This document shows, piece after piece, positions 15,511 through 27,390 of a stretch of 39,792 nucleotides of DNA. The translations under genes were made by a program, and so were the position numbers. The notes beneath the pieces were generated by a model. That model was given only the letters and a program-made list of their open reading frames with translations, did no database searches and had not been told where the DNA came from. The DNA is taken from the NCBI GenBank assembly GCA_018384375.1, contig JAHAYJ010000044.1, forward strand, positions 1-39,792. Direction: 5' to 3'. The stretch comes from Lachnospiraceae bacterium. Its GTDB lineage: Bacteria > Bacillota > Clostridia > Lachnospirales > Lachnospiraceae. How positions within the stretch are numbered: position 1 is the stretch's first letter; every line of letters begins with the position of its first letter.

Positions 15511-16464
15511 CTATCCCTCAAAATTTTCCGTAGGCGTCTGTACACTTTCCAGGATTTCTTCTATCACCTTTCGGGAATCGTCCTCCGTCTGATAACCATA
15601 ATTTACCTTCAATCGATGGGAAAGTACCGGAACAGCCAATGTCTTCACATCATCAGGAATACAATAGCTTCTGCCTGAAAGTGCTGCATAAGCCTTTACC
15701 GCCCGGAGCAGCGCAAGCGTTCCCCTGGGGCTCACTCCCATAATTACCTTATCCTTTTTCCTGGTCATGGCTACAATCTCAACCATATATTTCTCTATTT
15801 CCGGATGGACATAAACTTCTCTCACGGCATCTCTCATCTGCGCCAGTTCGTCAAGGCTGACCACAGCCTCAAGTTCCTCACCCGGATCCTTCTTCATAAA
15901 TCTGTCCAATATGGCAATTTCCTCTGCCTCAGACGGAAGCCCCACAGACAGTCTCATCATAAAACGATCCAGCTGCGCTTCCGGAAGAGGAAAGGTTCCC
16001 GCGGTTTCAACCGGATTCTGCGTGGCAATAACAAAAAACGGGTTTTCCAGCTTAAAAGTCACGCCATCGATCGTGACCTGTCTCTCCTCCATGCTCTCCA
16101 GAAGTCCCGCCTGCGTTCTCGGTGTTGCACGGTTAATCTCATCCGCTAACAGAATATTCGTAAATACAGGGCCTTTATGTAATTCAAATTCTCCTGTTTT
16201 CCGGTTGAAAATATTCATACCGGTGACATCGCTGGGCAAAAGATCCGGTGTAAACTGAATTCTTGCAAATTTTCCATTAAGTGAAGCTGCCAGACTTCTA
16301 GCCAGCCTCGTCTTTCCGGTTCCCGGCATATCCTCAAGCAATACATGTCCATCCGCAATAAGCGCTGTAACAAGCAGCTTGATCACCTCTTCTTTCCCAA
16401 CGATCACCCTGCTGATATTCTCTGTTAATTTCCTTCCATTTTCCTCAAATTGTTCCAAATTCAT
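15511..16464 (-). CDS. MoxR-family AAA+ ATPase
   Basis: 317 residues, typical length. Walker A GTGKTRLAR near residue 45, Walker B ILLADEINRATPRTQAGLLE, sensor 1 FFVIATQNPVE, arginine finger region ETAGTFPLPEAQLDRFMMR, lid with GVSPRGTLALLRAVKAYA. Cytoplasmic chaperone-type ATPase; first gene of the moxR-DUF58-DUF4129 set. Ribosome site AAGGGG 7 nt from the ATG. It begins about 30 nt past the atp operon terminator, so it needs its own promoter or read-through. Confidence 0.93.
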   Translation of the reverse strand: MNLEQFEENGRKLTENISRVIVGKEEVIKLLVTALIADGHVLLEDMPGTGKTRLARSLAASLNGKFARIQFTPDLLPSDVTGMNIFNRKTGEFELHKGPVFTNILLADEINRATPRTQAGLLESMEERQVTIDGVTFKLENPFFVIATQNPVETAGTFPLPEAQLDRFMMRLSVGLPSEAEEIAILDRFMKKDPGEELEAVVSLDELAQMRDAVREVYVHPEIEKYMVEIVAMTRKKDKVIMGVSPRGTLALLRAVKAYAALSGRSYCIPDDVKTLAVPVLSHRLKVNYGYQTEDDSRKVIEEILESVQTPTENFEG

Positions 16465-16496
16465 CTGTTTTCCCCTTTACATTTCTGCAAATCATA

Positions 16497-16533
16497 AAAG
16501 CGCCTTGCGTTCTTTAAGAGCACAAAGCGCTTT
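16497..16533 (-). terminator. Terminator of the atp operon
   Basis: Minus strand: AAAGCGC (16533-16527) pairs with GCGCTTT (16503-16497), extended by TTG/CAA pairs, ending in T4. It lies just downstream of atpC and before moxR. Confidence 0.8.
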
Positions 16534-16551
16534 ATCTCATTTTATCATATC

Positions 16552-16956
16552 TTAATCAATGACATGGATACGGGCAAGTGCTCTCTGCAGAGCTGTCTCT
16601 GCACGAAGGACATCCGTCTCCGGTGTTTTACTGCGTAACCGCTCTTCGGCACGCTCTCTTGCTGCCTCTGCCCTTTTTAAATCAATCTCTTCCGGCCATT
16701 CCACAATTTCAGCCATAATCACCACTTCATCCTGCAGAATCTCTGCGAATCCGGCATGAAGCGCTGCTTCCTTCGTTCCGTCCGTCTCTGTTATGGTAAG
16801 GATTCCGGGACTGATAATCACGGTTGTAGGGACATGTTTTTTGTAAATACCGATCTCGCCTTCCGTGGTATTGAATTCCACCATGGAGACCTGGCCTTCA
16901 TAAAACATGCGGTCCGGTGTAATGATTTTCAACGAAAATAAATTGTTCTCAGCCAT
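16552..16956 (-). CDS. atpC: ATP synthase epsilon subunit
   Basis: 134 residues. N-terminal beta-sandwich (FSLKIITPDRMFYEGQVSMV; EGEIGIYKKHVPTTVIISPG) and C-terminal helical hairpin (LKRAEAARERAEERLRS). Rotor stalk subunit and possible ATPase inhibitor. Start at 16956 chosen for GGAGGG 7 nt upstream; a GTG two codons earlier is inside the ribosome-site spacing. Last gene of the atp operon, 15 nt after atpD. Confidence 0.95.
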   Translation of the reverse strand: MAENNLFSLKIITPDRMFYEGQVSMVEFNTTEGEIGIYKKHVPTTVIISPGILTITETDGTKEAALHAGFAEILQDEVVIMAEIVEWPEEIDLKRAEAARERAEERLRSKTPETDVLRAETALQRALARIHVID

Positions 16957-16971
16957 TTGCACCCTCCGTTG

Positions 16972-18414
<1,443 letters not shown>

Positions 18415-18468
18415 TCATATTCTCTTTCTATCATGGAACCACCTGTATGCAGTTCCTTTCGCATTTAC

Positions 18469-19341
18469 TTATGAGATTGCATTTGCACCTGCAATAATCT
18501 CTGTCAGTTCCTGCGTGATAGAGCCCTGACGTGCTCTGTTATAAAGCAGAGTCAGACTGTCTATCATCTCCTCAGCGTTGCTGGTAGCAGAATCCATTGC
18601 CTGCATTCTGGCACCATTTTCACTTGCTACCGATTCAACCATTCCGCCATAGATCAGACTGGTTATATATTTGGGTATGAGCAGATTTAAAGCTTCCTCA
18701 TCCTCCGGTTCAAAGTTCATAGGGACCTTGCTCTCCGCGGCGTCCTCACCCTCTGCATCAACCTGCGTCTCCTCCTTGATTTCCACAGGGAGAAGTTTTA
18801 AAAGTGTAGGAATGTGCACTACCGTGTTCTTAAATGCCGTATAGGCAAGATAGATCTCACTGATCTCACCATTTGCAAAAGCCTCTAATATTTCTTTACT
18901 GATTACCATTGCATCTGCATAAGCCGGCTCCTCTATCACATCGGAATAGTCTGCCTTAACCTCATACTTGCGCTGCAATGCTTCTTTTCCCTTCTTACCG
19001 ATTGCATAGATCGCCAGATCTTCATTTGCCAGTTCCCCTCTGGTGATCAGCTTGATCACGTTGGAGTTATAGCCTCCTGCCAATCCTCTGTTAGATGTAA
19101 TGACAATCACTGCCTTCTTTCCTGTCTCACCGGATTTCAGGTATTTGTGATTCAGGTTCTTCGTTCTTTTCAGAATCGAATTGACCGTATCATACATATA
19201 TCGGAAGTAGGTTCCGGATTTTTCTGCATTCTGTTTTGCTCTCTGCAGCTTAACAGTGGAAACAAGCTTCATGGCCTTGGTAATCTGTTGGGTGCTTTGT
19301 ATACTGCCCTTACGCCTCTTTATGTCTCGCATTGAAGCCAT
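18469..19341 (-). CDS. atpG: ATP synthase gamma subunit
   Basis: 290 residues. Central stalk rotor: N-terminal helix MASMRDIKRRKGSIQSTQQI and C-terminal helix MDSATSNAEEMIDSLTLLYN with RQGSITQELTEI are the conserved coiled coil; the middle carries VITSNRGLAGGYN. A short acidic insertion (QVDAEGEDAAESK) near residue 200 is unlike the classical subunit. Ribosome site AAGGTGA. Confidence 0.96.
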   Translation of the reverse strand: MASMRDIKRRKGSIQSTQQITKAMKLVSTVKLQRAKQNAEKSGTYFRYMYDTVNSILKRTKNLNHKYLKSGETGKKAVIVITSNRGLAGGYNSNVIKLITRGELANEDLAIYAIGKKGKEALQRKYEVKADYSDVIEEPAYADAMVISKEILEAFANGEISEIYLAYTAFKNTVVHIPTLLKLLPVEIKEETQVDAEGEDAAESKVPMNFEPEDEEALNLLIPKYITSLIYGGMVESVASENGARMQAMDSATSNAEEMIDSLTLLYNRARQGSITQELTEIIAGANAIS

Positions 19342-19373
19342 AATATCACCTTATCCTTATCTTAATTCCATGA

Positions 19374-20942
<1,569 letters not shown>

Positions 20943-20945
20943 TTA

Positions 20946-21491
20946 CTATAGCTGTACCTTTAGCAGCTCACGCTGCAGTTCGAACAGCTTGGTTCTCACA
21001 CTGCTGTCAACCACACGGTCTCCAATCCGGATAATCATGCCTCCAATCAGATCTTCATCCACCTGATAGTGCATCTCCATCTTCTGAAAGGAAGTGGTGG
21101 AAAGCAGCTTCGCCTCAACTTCTTTTCTCTTTGCTTCGTTTAAGTCTGCCGCCGTAGTCACATAGGCAATTCCTATCCCCTTAAGCTTTTTCACTTCACT
21201 GATAAAGAAGTCCAGAATCTCATCAATATCGCCGTATCTGTCCTTATTTACCACCAGATATAAAAAACCAAGCAGCTCTTTGGAAATTCTTCCTTCAAAA
21301 ACCTCCTCCAGAACCTTAAGCTTTTCTTCCTTCAGGATCTTGGGGTGATTCATCAGTTTTCCAAAATCAGGATTTGCATCGAGCAGTTCTTTCAGCTGCG
21401 CAATCTCACTTAAGAACTCATCCTCTCTGCCCTCCTCGACAGCCAGTTCAAACAAAGCCTCTCCATATGTTGTAGAAACTAGCTTTGCCAT
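20946..21491 (-). CDS. atpH: ATP synthase delta subunit
   Basis: 181 residues. Peripheral-stalk OSCP/delta protein: helical N-domain (YGEALFELAVEEGREDEF) and C-terminal GGMIIRIGDRVVDSSVRTKL signature. Start overlaps the end of atpF by 13 nt, so translation is coupled; AGGTGAG lies upstream within atpF. A 63-nt gap separates it from atpA. Confidence 0.95.
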   Translation of the reverse strand: MAKLVSTTYGEALFELAVEEGREDEFLSEIAQLKELLDANPDFGKLMNHPKILKEEKLKVLEEVFEGRISKELLGFLYLVVNKDRYGDIDEILDFFISEVKKLKGIGIAYVTTAADLNEAKRKEVEAKLLSTTSFQKMEMHYQVDEDLIGGMIIRIGDRVVDSSVRTKLFELQRELLKVQL

Positions 21492-21997
21492 GTGCTCTCA
21501 CCTATTTCCTTTAACGTTTCGTTTACCAGGCTCTCCTGTACGGTTGTATCGATAGATGCTTTCACTACCTTACCTGCCATCATGGAAGCAAGCACGATCA
21601 TTTCACGCTTCATATCATCTGCAGCTTTCTGCTTTTCAAGCTCTGCCTCAACCTTCGCCCTTTCAATAATCCTGGCTGCTTCTTCCTTCGCATCAGCCAC
21701 GATTCTGTTTTCATTTTCCTGAGCACGCTTTCTCGCATCACTCAAAATCTCTTCTGCTTCCTTGTCGATGTTTTTCAGCTTATCCTCGTACTGTTTCTTT
21801 AAGCCTTCTGCATCTTCCTTGTCCTTTGCCGCAGTGTCCAGTTCATCCTTAATCTTGGCCTGCCTCTTCGCCAGCATCTCTCTAACCGGATTAAAAAGGA
21901 AATAAGATGCTACGAGAAAAAGTACAAAAACCGAAATGATCATAAGCACTGAATCTGCCAAAAGCTGCAGGTCAAGGTCAAACAATCTGGGTTCCAT
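21479..21997 (-). CDS. atpF: ATP synthase b subunit
   Basis: 172 residues. One N-terminal membrane helix (SVLMIISVFVLFLVASYFLF) then a long charged dimerisation coiled coil (NPVREMLAKRQAKIKDELDT, AKDKEDAEGLKKQYEDKLKN). Peripheral stalk. AGGAGG 8 nt from the ATG. Confidence 0.95.
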   Translation of the reverse strand: MEPRLFDLDLQLLADSVLMIISVFVLFLVASYFLFNPVREMLAKRQAKIKDELDTAAKDKEDAEGLKKQYEDKLKNIDKEAEEILSDARKRAQENENRIVADAKEEAARIIERAKVEAELEKQKAADDMKREMIVLASMMAGKVVKASIDTTVQESLVNETLKEIGESTWQS

Positions 21998-22057
21998 CCG
22001 TAAGCCTCCTTTCTATATATTTTCGTTCAGCCCGAAAGGACTGTTCCCAGACGCCTT

Positions 22058-22369
<312 letters not shown>

Positions 22370-22403
22370 TCATTAGATATAAGTTTTGGTTCCGCTACTG
22401 TGG

Positions 22404-23126
22404 CTATTCACCCGTATTACATGCATCTGTAATGTATGTCATTGTCAGCATACAGAATACATAAGTCTGAATCGCCCCTGAAAACAGATCAAAATATACA
22501 TGCAATGCTGCCGGCCAGATAATGGCGAACTTATTGAGCAGTGCATAGATCAGTGCCATGATCGCTGTTCCCGAAAGAATATTGGCGAACAGACGAAGCG
22601 ATAATGAAACCGGAACCGCAAGGTCACTGACGATATTGATCGGAGCCCAGATCGGCCACGGATCGCAAAGTCCCTTCAGCACACCGGATACCTTTTGATA
22701 TTTGAATTTATTAAAGTGAATCAACGTAAAGGTAATAATTCCAAGCGCAAAGGTCACACCATAATCTGCAGTAGGTGGGCGCAAGCCCAGCAATCCGGAA
22801 ATGTTACTGATCAGAATAAAGATAAAGATTGTTCCAATATAGTTTCGGAACCTCACAGCCTGCTTATCCATAACACCGCCGACCATACCGTCCAGCTTCT
22901 CAACGATCAGCTCTACCACATTCTGAAATGCACCCGGAACCTCTGTCGCATGCTTTACGGCGCGATTTGCCGCAATGCAAAAACCTATAATGATCAACAT
23001 GACCATAAGCACACAGACGTGCGTCGTTGTGATCCATAATGTCTGTCCAAACAATTCATAAGAAAAAACCCCATGAATCATAAAGTCAACACTAGTCTCT
23101 CCCGATAGTAAAATTCCCTGTCCCAT
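22404..23126 (-). CDS. atpB: ATP synthase a subunit
   Basis: 240 residues, about five to six membrane helices. The essential Arg lies in SLSLRLFANILSG; the C-terminal helix has the usual ALHVYFDLFSGAIQTYVF. Forms the ion channel against the c ring. Ribosome site AGGAGGTGAAGAG. 12 nt after atpI. Confidence 0.96.
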   Translation of the reverse strand: MGQGILLSGETSVDFMIHGVFSYELFGQTLWITTTHVCVLMVMLIIIGFCIAANRAVKHATEVPGAFQNVVELIVEKLDGMVGGVMDKQAVRFRNYIGTIFIFILISNISGLLGLRPPTADYGVTFALGIITFTLIHFNKFKYQKVSGVLKGLCDPWPIWAPINIVSDLAVPVSLSLRLFANILSGTAIMALIYALLNKFAIIWPAALHVYFDLFSGAIQTYVFCMLTMTYITDACNTGE

Positions 23127-23138
23127 CTCTTCACCTCC

Positions 23139-23585
23139 TTACCTATCCTGTTCCTCAACAGGTTCTTCTACCAGCGGAGGAAGAATTTCCTCCCCATATA
23201 CCAGATAACTGATTTTTTTGGTAATAAACTGCATATAGGCAGATGCTTTAAGGCTCATGATTCCCAGAAATGCAGAAAGCGGATTTGCAATCCTGCTGAC
23301 TGCAGTCAGCGCAAGAACAATTGTTATGGCAACATAGCGCAATATATTATGAGTGCTCATTTTGCTCACTGCCGCCTTTTCATCAAGATCCAGTGCGCGG
23401 TCTAATGACCACCACATATGAAAGGCGCCTGCCATTGCTGTCAGTATACCAATCCACAGTCCCAGGCTATACTCTGCCTTGTCTTTCACAGGAAAGACAA
23501 AAAGCTGACACACCATGCCAAAAAGTAAAATGCCTGTCTCCAGTTCAAACAGTGTCCTGTTTATTCTGGTGATTCTTTCTTTCAT
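23139..23585 (-). CDS. atpI: ATP synthase I subunit (AtpI-like)
   Basis: 148 residues with four hydrophobic segments in the arrangement of AtpI proteins (FELETGILLFGMVCQLFVF; LGLWIGILTAMAGAFHMWWS) and an acidic C-terminus. A likely assembly factor for the c ring. Start at 23585 (MKERITRINR) has AGGAG ~9 nt upstream; the longer in-frame ORF reaching 23636 has none. The start lies inside the end of atpZ (41-nt overlap), coupling the two. Confidence 0.8.
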   Translation of the reverse strand: MKERITRINRTLFELETGILLFGMVCQLFVFPVKDKAEYSLGLWIGILTAMAGAFHMWWSLDRALDLDEKAAVSKMSTHNILRYVAITIVLALTAVSRIANPLSAFLGIMSLKASAYMQFITKKISYLVYGEEILPPLVEEPVEEQDR

Positions 23586-23850
23586 TTTTATTGCTCCTGT
23601 TCTTCCTGCCTTCATGCAGATAAGCAGACTGCTCACTGCCCTTCATGTAAATTCTTCTGGCAAACCGGAATACATTCCATCCTCCTGCCAATGCTCCCAC
23701 AAAAAAGAATATGACTATCAGGAAATCTGTTCCCAGCTTTTCATCCAGAAACATACCCAAAAAGGAACAAATAAAAACAGGGACCAACATGTTGATTCCA
23801 AACTGCCCGATCATCATCAGTGCCTGATATACGCTACGGTTGAACTTCAC
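23545..23850 (-). CDS. atpZ: AtpZ/AtpI-family small membrane protein
   Basis: 101 residues, two membrane helices (QFGINMLVPVFICSFLGMFL and FLIVIFFFVGALAGGWNVFR) separated by the conserved DEKLGTD turn, then a basic Lys/Asn-rich tail. First gene of the atp operon. Starts with GTG at 23850 preceded by GAAGGGAGAGG. The AtpZ/AtpI pair is associated with atp operons in Firmicutes. Confidence 0.82.
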   Translation of the reverse strand: MKFNRSVYQALMMIGQFGINMLVPVFICSFLGMFLDEKLGTDFLIVIFFFVGALAGGWNVFRFARRIYMKGSEQSAYLHEGRKNRSNKNERKNHQNKQDTV

Positions 23851-23914
23851 ATGCCTCTCCCTTCAAAAAATCCGGTGTTTATAACATCTTTCACCTATAA
23901 ACCCTCATTTTTAA

Positions 23915-23943
23915 ATTATACCCATTTTTTCTATTCCTGTCTA
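23915..23943 (-). promoter_or_regulatory. Promoter of the atp operon
   Basis: Minus strand: -35 TAGACA (23943-23938), 17-bp spacer, -10 TATAAT (23920-23915), about 65 nt before the atpZ start. Confidence 0.75.
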
Positions 23944-23999
23944 GGAAAATAATGTTGAAAAAGCGGTTAATTTTTCCGCCTCCAGTTTCTATAAATCCG

Positions 24000-24028
24000 T
24001 TGACTTTCCTCTTAATTAATAGTACTAT
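24000..24028 (+). promoter_or_regulatory. Promoter of the DUF402 gene overlapped by a palindrome
   Basis: -35 TTGACT (24000-24005), 17-bp spacer, -10 TACTAT (24023-24028). A perfect 12-nt palindrome AATAGTACTATT (24018-24029) covers the -10 and could be an operator. Confidence 0.55.
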
Positions 24029-24113
24029 TTCCATAACTCAATATAGCACGTTTTTATAGAAATGTTTTCTTAACACTTTTTAACACGAATTTCATTTCGT
24101 GGAAGGAGGCTTC

Positions 24114-24584
24114 ATGACAAATCCCATTTTGTATCGCAGACGCATCATTCCTGAGGAATGCATTTTGCTGAAGGACGACATCATTCAGTCCTGTGACGAA
24201 GAACGGATTGTCACCACCTGGAACGCTCTCCATCCCAAAAAAGATCTCCACCACGGTTCTTCCTGCTATTTTCTGAAGGAAGGCTTTAAGGTTAGCAAAT
24301 TCTGCCGTGAAGACGATTCCCTTCTATACTGGTATTGTGATATTGTGGATTTTAACTATGATTCTGCCAAGAACACGATGATCGTAACAGATCTTCTTGC
24401 CGATGTGATCATTTATCCTGATGGGTTTGTGAAGGTAGTTGATTTGGATGAACTGGTTACTGCTCTGGAATCCCGCTCCATCTCCCTGGATACACTGAAA
24501 ACCAGCCTGATAAAGCTGGATAAGCTGCTAAGCATCATTTATGCGGGGAACTTTGACTGCTTAAAAGCCTGTTTGCCTGAATAA
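24114..24584 (+). CDS. DUF402 family protein (possible nucleoside tri/diphosphatase)
   Basis: 156 residues. The DUF402 core is clear: WYCDIVDFNYDSAKNTMIVTDLLADVIIYPDGFVKVVDLDEL lies at about residues 75-115 (key parts YCDIVDF, TDLLADV, YPDG, DLDEL). Some family members hydrolyse nucleoside tri- and diphosphates (Ntdp); whether this one does is inference. Start at 24114 follows AAGGAGG by 4 nt. Monocistronic, with its stop abutting the stop of the converging SleB-type gene. Confidence 0.8.
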   Translation: MTNPILYRRRIIPEECILLKDDIIQSCDEERIVTTWNALHPKKDLHHGSSCYFLKEGFKVSKFCREDDSLLYWYCDIVDFNYDSAKNTMIVTDLLADVIIYPDGFVKVVDLDELVTALESRSISLDTLKTSLIKLDKLLSIIYAGNFDCLKACLPE

Positions 24585-25751
24585 TTAATAGAAAATATGT
24601 CCCCCTATCTGTATTCCTGTAAGCCCCTCGATCGGCGTTCTGAAAAACAGACAGTTTCCGACCGTTGTCGCTCCTGCCATCGCCTCATCGGCTGCCCGAT
24701 AGCATGCTGCTGTTGCATGATCCTCGGCAAGTGCCAGCGCCAGTCGGCCGCTTGCCACCGGTGAAAACTGTTTATTCTGATAGATAACCCCTACTACCGT
24801 GTCCGGAAATACGGAACTCATCACACGATTCATAACAACCGCGCCTACCGCCACCTGTCCTTCATAGGGCTGATTTCCGGCTTCACAGTAAATTAAATTT
24901 GCAAGCAGATATCTGTCACCATCCGCAAAAGAGATCTCCGAAATATCTCTCCACGCAGAACGGGCTGCCAGTGCGGAAAGTCTTCTCTCCTCCTCAAGCT
25001 GTTTTTGAAGTTCCTGCAGACTGCTGTTTTGCTCGGCAAGCTGCTGTTCGTAAGCAAGCATTTCCTCCTCTGTGCTTGCAATCTCATTCTGATAGCTGGT
25101 AATTTTCCCGGAGGTTTGACTTACAAGTCCGGCCACACGGCTCTGTTCCGCTTCCACATCTACCTTCAGCGCATCCAGCTCCTCTTTTTCCTTTTCCAGC
25201 TGTGCTTCCTTTTCTTCGATTCCTTTTCTGGTCTCTTTAAACTGTTCCAGCTGATTCCTGTCATATTCTGACAGCTTTTCAATATAATTATTCCGATTCA
25301 ATAGATCCGAAAAGCTGGCAGAGCCAAAAACCATTTCCAGCATAACGTAATCCCGCTTTTCATACATGAACTGGATTCGTTTTTTCATGGCGGCATACTG
25401 CTCCTCCTCCACCGTCCTTGCTTCTTCCAGTTCGATATTGGTCTGCGAGATCTCATTGTTTTTTATTTCTATTTTTTCCTCTAGATCCGAAAGGTTATTG
25501 CTGACTTCCGTAAGGTCCTGATTCAAGCTGTTCAGCTGTCCCTTAAGGCCTTCCGTGGTCTGCTGAAGTCCAGCCAGTTCCTCCTTGCTCTCGTCAATCT
25601 TACCTTCCGTTTCTTTCTTTTCTTCCTTTTTCTGTTGAATCTGCTCCTCCAGTTCGGAAATTTTGTCAGCGTAAGCAGTTATGGGAAAAGCGCACACCAA
25701 AAGAACTGCTGCCATAAATACAGCAATCTGTTTTTTTCCCGCTTTTCTCAT
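24585..25751 (-). CDS. Secreted coiled-coil protein with SleB-type cell wall hydrolase domain
   Basis: 388 residues. Signal peptide (QIAVFMAAVLLVCAFPITAYA), then a long coiled coil (~30-265) of the CwlO/PcsB type, including the MKKRIQFMYEKRDYVMLEMV segment typical of those proteins. The C-terminal ~120 residues are a Hydrolase_2/SleB-like domain (YLLANLIYCEAGNQPYEGQV; AVVMNRVMSSVFPDTVVGVI; YQNKQFSPV). The catalytic Glu is expected to be in IYCEAGNQ. It probably cleaves peptidoglycan glycan strands, with the coiled coil regulating it. The ATG at 25751 sits behind AGGTGAG; a GTG three codons upstream is possible. Confidence 0.87.
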   Translation of the reverse strand: MRKAGKKQIAVFMAAVLLVCAFPITAYADKISELEEQIQQKKEEKKETEGKIDESKEELAGLQQTTEGLKGQLNSLNQDLTEVSNNLSDLEEKIEIKNNEISQTNIELEEARTVEEEQYAAMKKRIQFMYEKRDYVMLEMVFGSASFSDLLNRNNYIEKLSEYDRNQLEQFKETRKGIEEKEAQLEKEKEELDALKVDVEAEQSRVAGLVSQTSGKITSYQNEIASTEEEMLAYEQQLAEQNSSLQELQKQLEEERRLSALAARSAWRDISEISFADGDRYLLANLIYCEAGNQPYEGQVAVGAVVMNRVMSSVFPDTVVGVIYQNKQFSPVASGRLALALAEDHATAACYRAADEAMAGATTVGNCLFFRTPIEGLTGIQIGGHIFY

Positions 25752-25785
25752 CTGTCTCACCTGCCTTTATCTGCTCTACGTTATC

Positions 25786-26214
25786 TTATTCCTCGATCTT
25801 GCCGATTCTGCGCCTATGGTTTTCTCCTTCCGAGAATTTTGTATCAAGGAAGGTATCCACAATTTCAAGTGCCAGGTTCCTTCCAGTTACTCCGCCGCCC
25901 AATGCCAGCATATTTGCATCATTGTGAAGTCTTGTCATTTTTGCCAGATACGGGTCTGTACAGAAAGCACATCTTATCCCCGGTACCTTGTTGGCTGCTA
26001 TAGAGATTCCGATTCCGGTCGTACACACTACAATCCCTCTGTCACACTCTCCCGAAGCCACAGCAGCTGCCGCTGCCTTCCCAAATTCAGGATAATCACA
26101 GGACTGCTTATCAAAGCATCCGAAATCCTTATATGCAATTCCTCTTTCCTTCAGGTGTTCCATCACCTGACATTTCAGATCATATCCGCCATGATCACTG
26201 CCTAACGCTATCAT
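25786..26214 (-). CDS. rpiB: Ribose-5-phosphate isomerase B
   Basis: 142 residues, normal length. ALGSDHGGYDLK at the N-terminus, the active-site loop IVVCTTGIGISIAANKVPGIR with Cys in VVCTTG, and HNDANMLALGGG are diagnostic of RpiB/LacAB isomerases. Interconverts ribulose-5-P and ribose-5-P. Ribosome site GAGGAGG; 22 nt after the Sua5 gene, so in the same operon. Confidence 0.95.
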   Translation of the reverse strand: MIALGSDHGGYDLKCQVMEHLKERGIAYKDFGCFDKQSCDYPEFGKAAAAAVASGECDRGIVVCTTGIGISIAANKVPGIRCAFCTDPYLAKMTRLHNDANMLALGGGVTGRNLALEIVDTFLDTKFSEGENHRRRIGKIEE

Positions 26215-26236
26215 CTTTCTTTCCTCCTCAATTTTC

Positions 26237-27286
26237 TTACAGCCGAATCACCTGATGGCCTGCCGCCTTCAGAAGTCTGTTCATAATGGCACATCCCATT
26301 CCACGGCTATCAAAGCTTTCCGCATAAATAACCTGTACGTTCTCGTCATCAAATTCCCTCAGAATACGGAACAAATGCTTCGCAATCACTTCCTCATCCG
26401 AGCGTTTTCCCACACTCTTGACACAATCCGCAAGATATTTTTCTTTTGTCTCATCTGTGGCTATCACTCCCGTTTTGATGCCTTTTTCCGCACAAGCTTC
26501 TAACTGTGTATTAATATATTCCGTAACAGCCAGCGAATGCCCCTCTACAATAGTCAGGCTTCCCTTTGGCGCGTAATGTCTGTATTTCATCCCGGGCGCT
26601 TTCGGCGGCTGGCTGGAATTTCCATCAATGACAGTCTTGTCCATCTCTACGCTTCCCAGGGTATCCTCGAGCATCTCCTCTGTGATATAACCCGGTCTTA
26701 ATATGATAGGTCTTTCTCCGGTCAGATCTATGATGGTGGATTCAAGTCCGATATCTGCCGCACCGCCATCAATGATCATATCGATCCGTCCGTTCATATC
26801 CTCAATCACATACCTTGCCTCTGTAGGACTAGGTTTCCCGGATAGATTCGCACTCGGTGCCGCAATATATCCGCCCGAAGCTTCTATCAGTGCTCTTGCT
26901 ATTTTATTGGATGGCATCCTCACCGCCACCGTATTAAGTCCACCTGTTGTAGCATAAGGTACACAGTCTGTTTTTTCAAAAATCATGGTAAGCGGTCCGG
27001 GCCAGAAACGCTCAGCCAGCTTTTGGGCTGCCACTGGAATCTTTCGGGCAATCTTTGGAAGTGCCTCCATCCCTGCAATATGAACGATCAGCGGATTATC
27101 AGAGGGACGTCCCTTGGCTGCATATATCTTGCCGGAGGATGCCTCATTCAGCCCATCTCCCCCCAGGCCATAAACGGTTTCCGTAGGGAAAGCCACAAGG
27201 CCGCCTGACCGAATGATCTTCCCGGCCTCCTCTATCATCTCTTGATCAATATTGTCTTCCTCTATCTTAACAATTTTTGTGTCCAT
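26237..27286 (-). CDS. sua5: Threonylcarbamoyl-AMP synthase (Sua5 type)
   Basis: 349 residues: YrdC-like domain (1-~205) with FPTETVYGLGGDG, KGRPSDNPLIVHI and SANLSGKPSPTEA, followed by a linker and the C-terminal Sua5 domain (from ~230; PGMKYRHYAPKGSLTIVEG). Makes threonylcarbamoyl-AMP for the t6A37 tRNA modification. The two-domain length identifies the Sua5 rather than short TsaC form. Upstream neighbour is the LCP gene. Confidence 0.95.
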   Translation of the reverse strand: MDTKIVKIEEDNIDQEMIEEAGKIIRSGGLVAFPTETVYGLGGDGLNEASSGKIYAAKGRPSDNPLIVHIAGMEALPKIARKIPVAAQKLAERFWPGPLTMIFEKTDCVPYATTGGLNTVAVRMPSNKIARALIEASGGYIAAPSANLSGKPSPTEARYVIEDMNGRIDMIIDGGAADIGLESTIIDLTGERPIILRPGYITEEMLEDTLGSVEMDKTVIDGNSSQPPKAPGMKYRHYAPKGSLTIVEGHSLAVTEYINTQLEACAEKGIKTGVIATDETKEKYLADCVKSVGKRSDEEVIAKHLFRILREFDDENVQVIYAESFDSRGMGCAIMNRLLKAAGHQVIRL

Positions 27287-27390
27287 CTTTCCTTTTCTCC
27301 AAAAGGCTGTTCCCTTATCACTTTACCATACTTCCCATATTTTGGCTACTTATTTGGAAGGCAGACTTACCTCTGCTCCGCACAATCTTC

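Noticed and set aside
16444-16560. One continuous operon from atpZ through moxR and beyond
   Set aside because: A good intrinsic terminator follows atpC at 16497-16533, so moxR is likely a separate unit.
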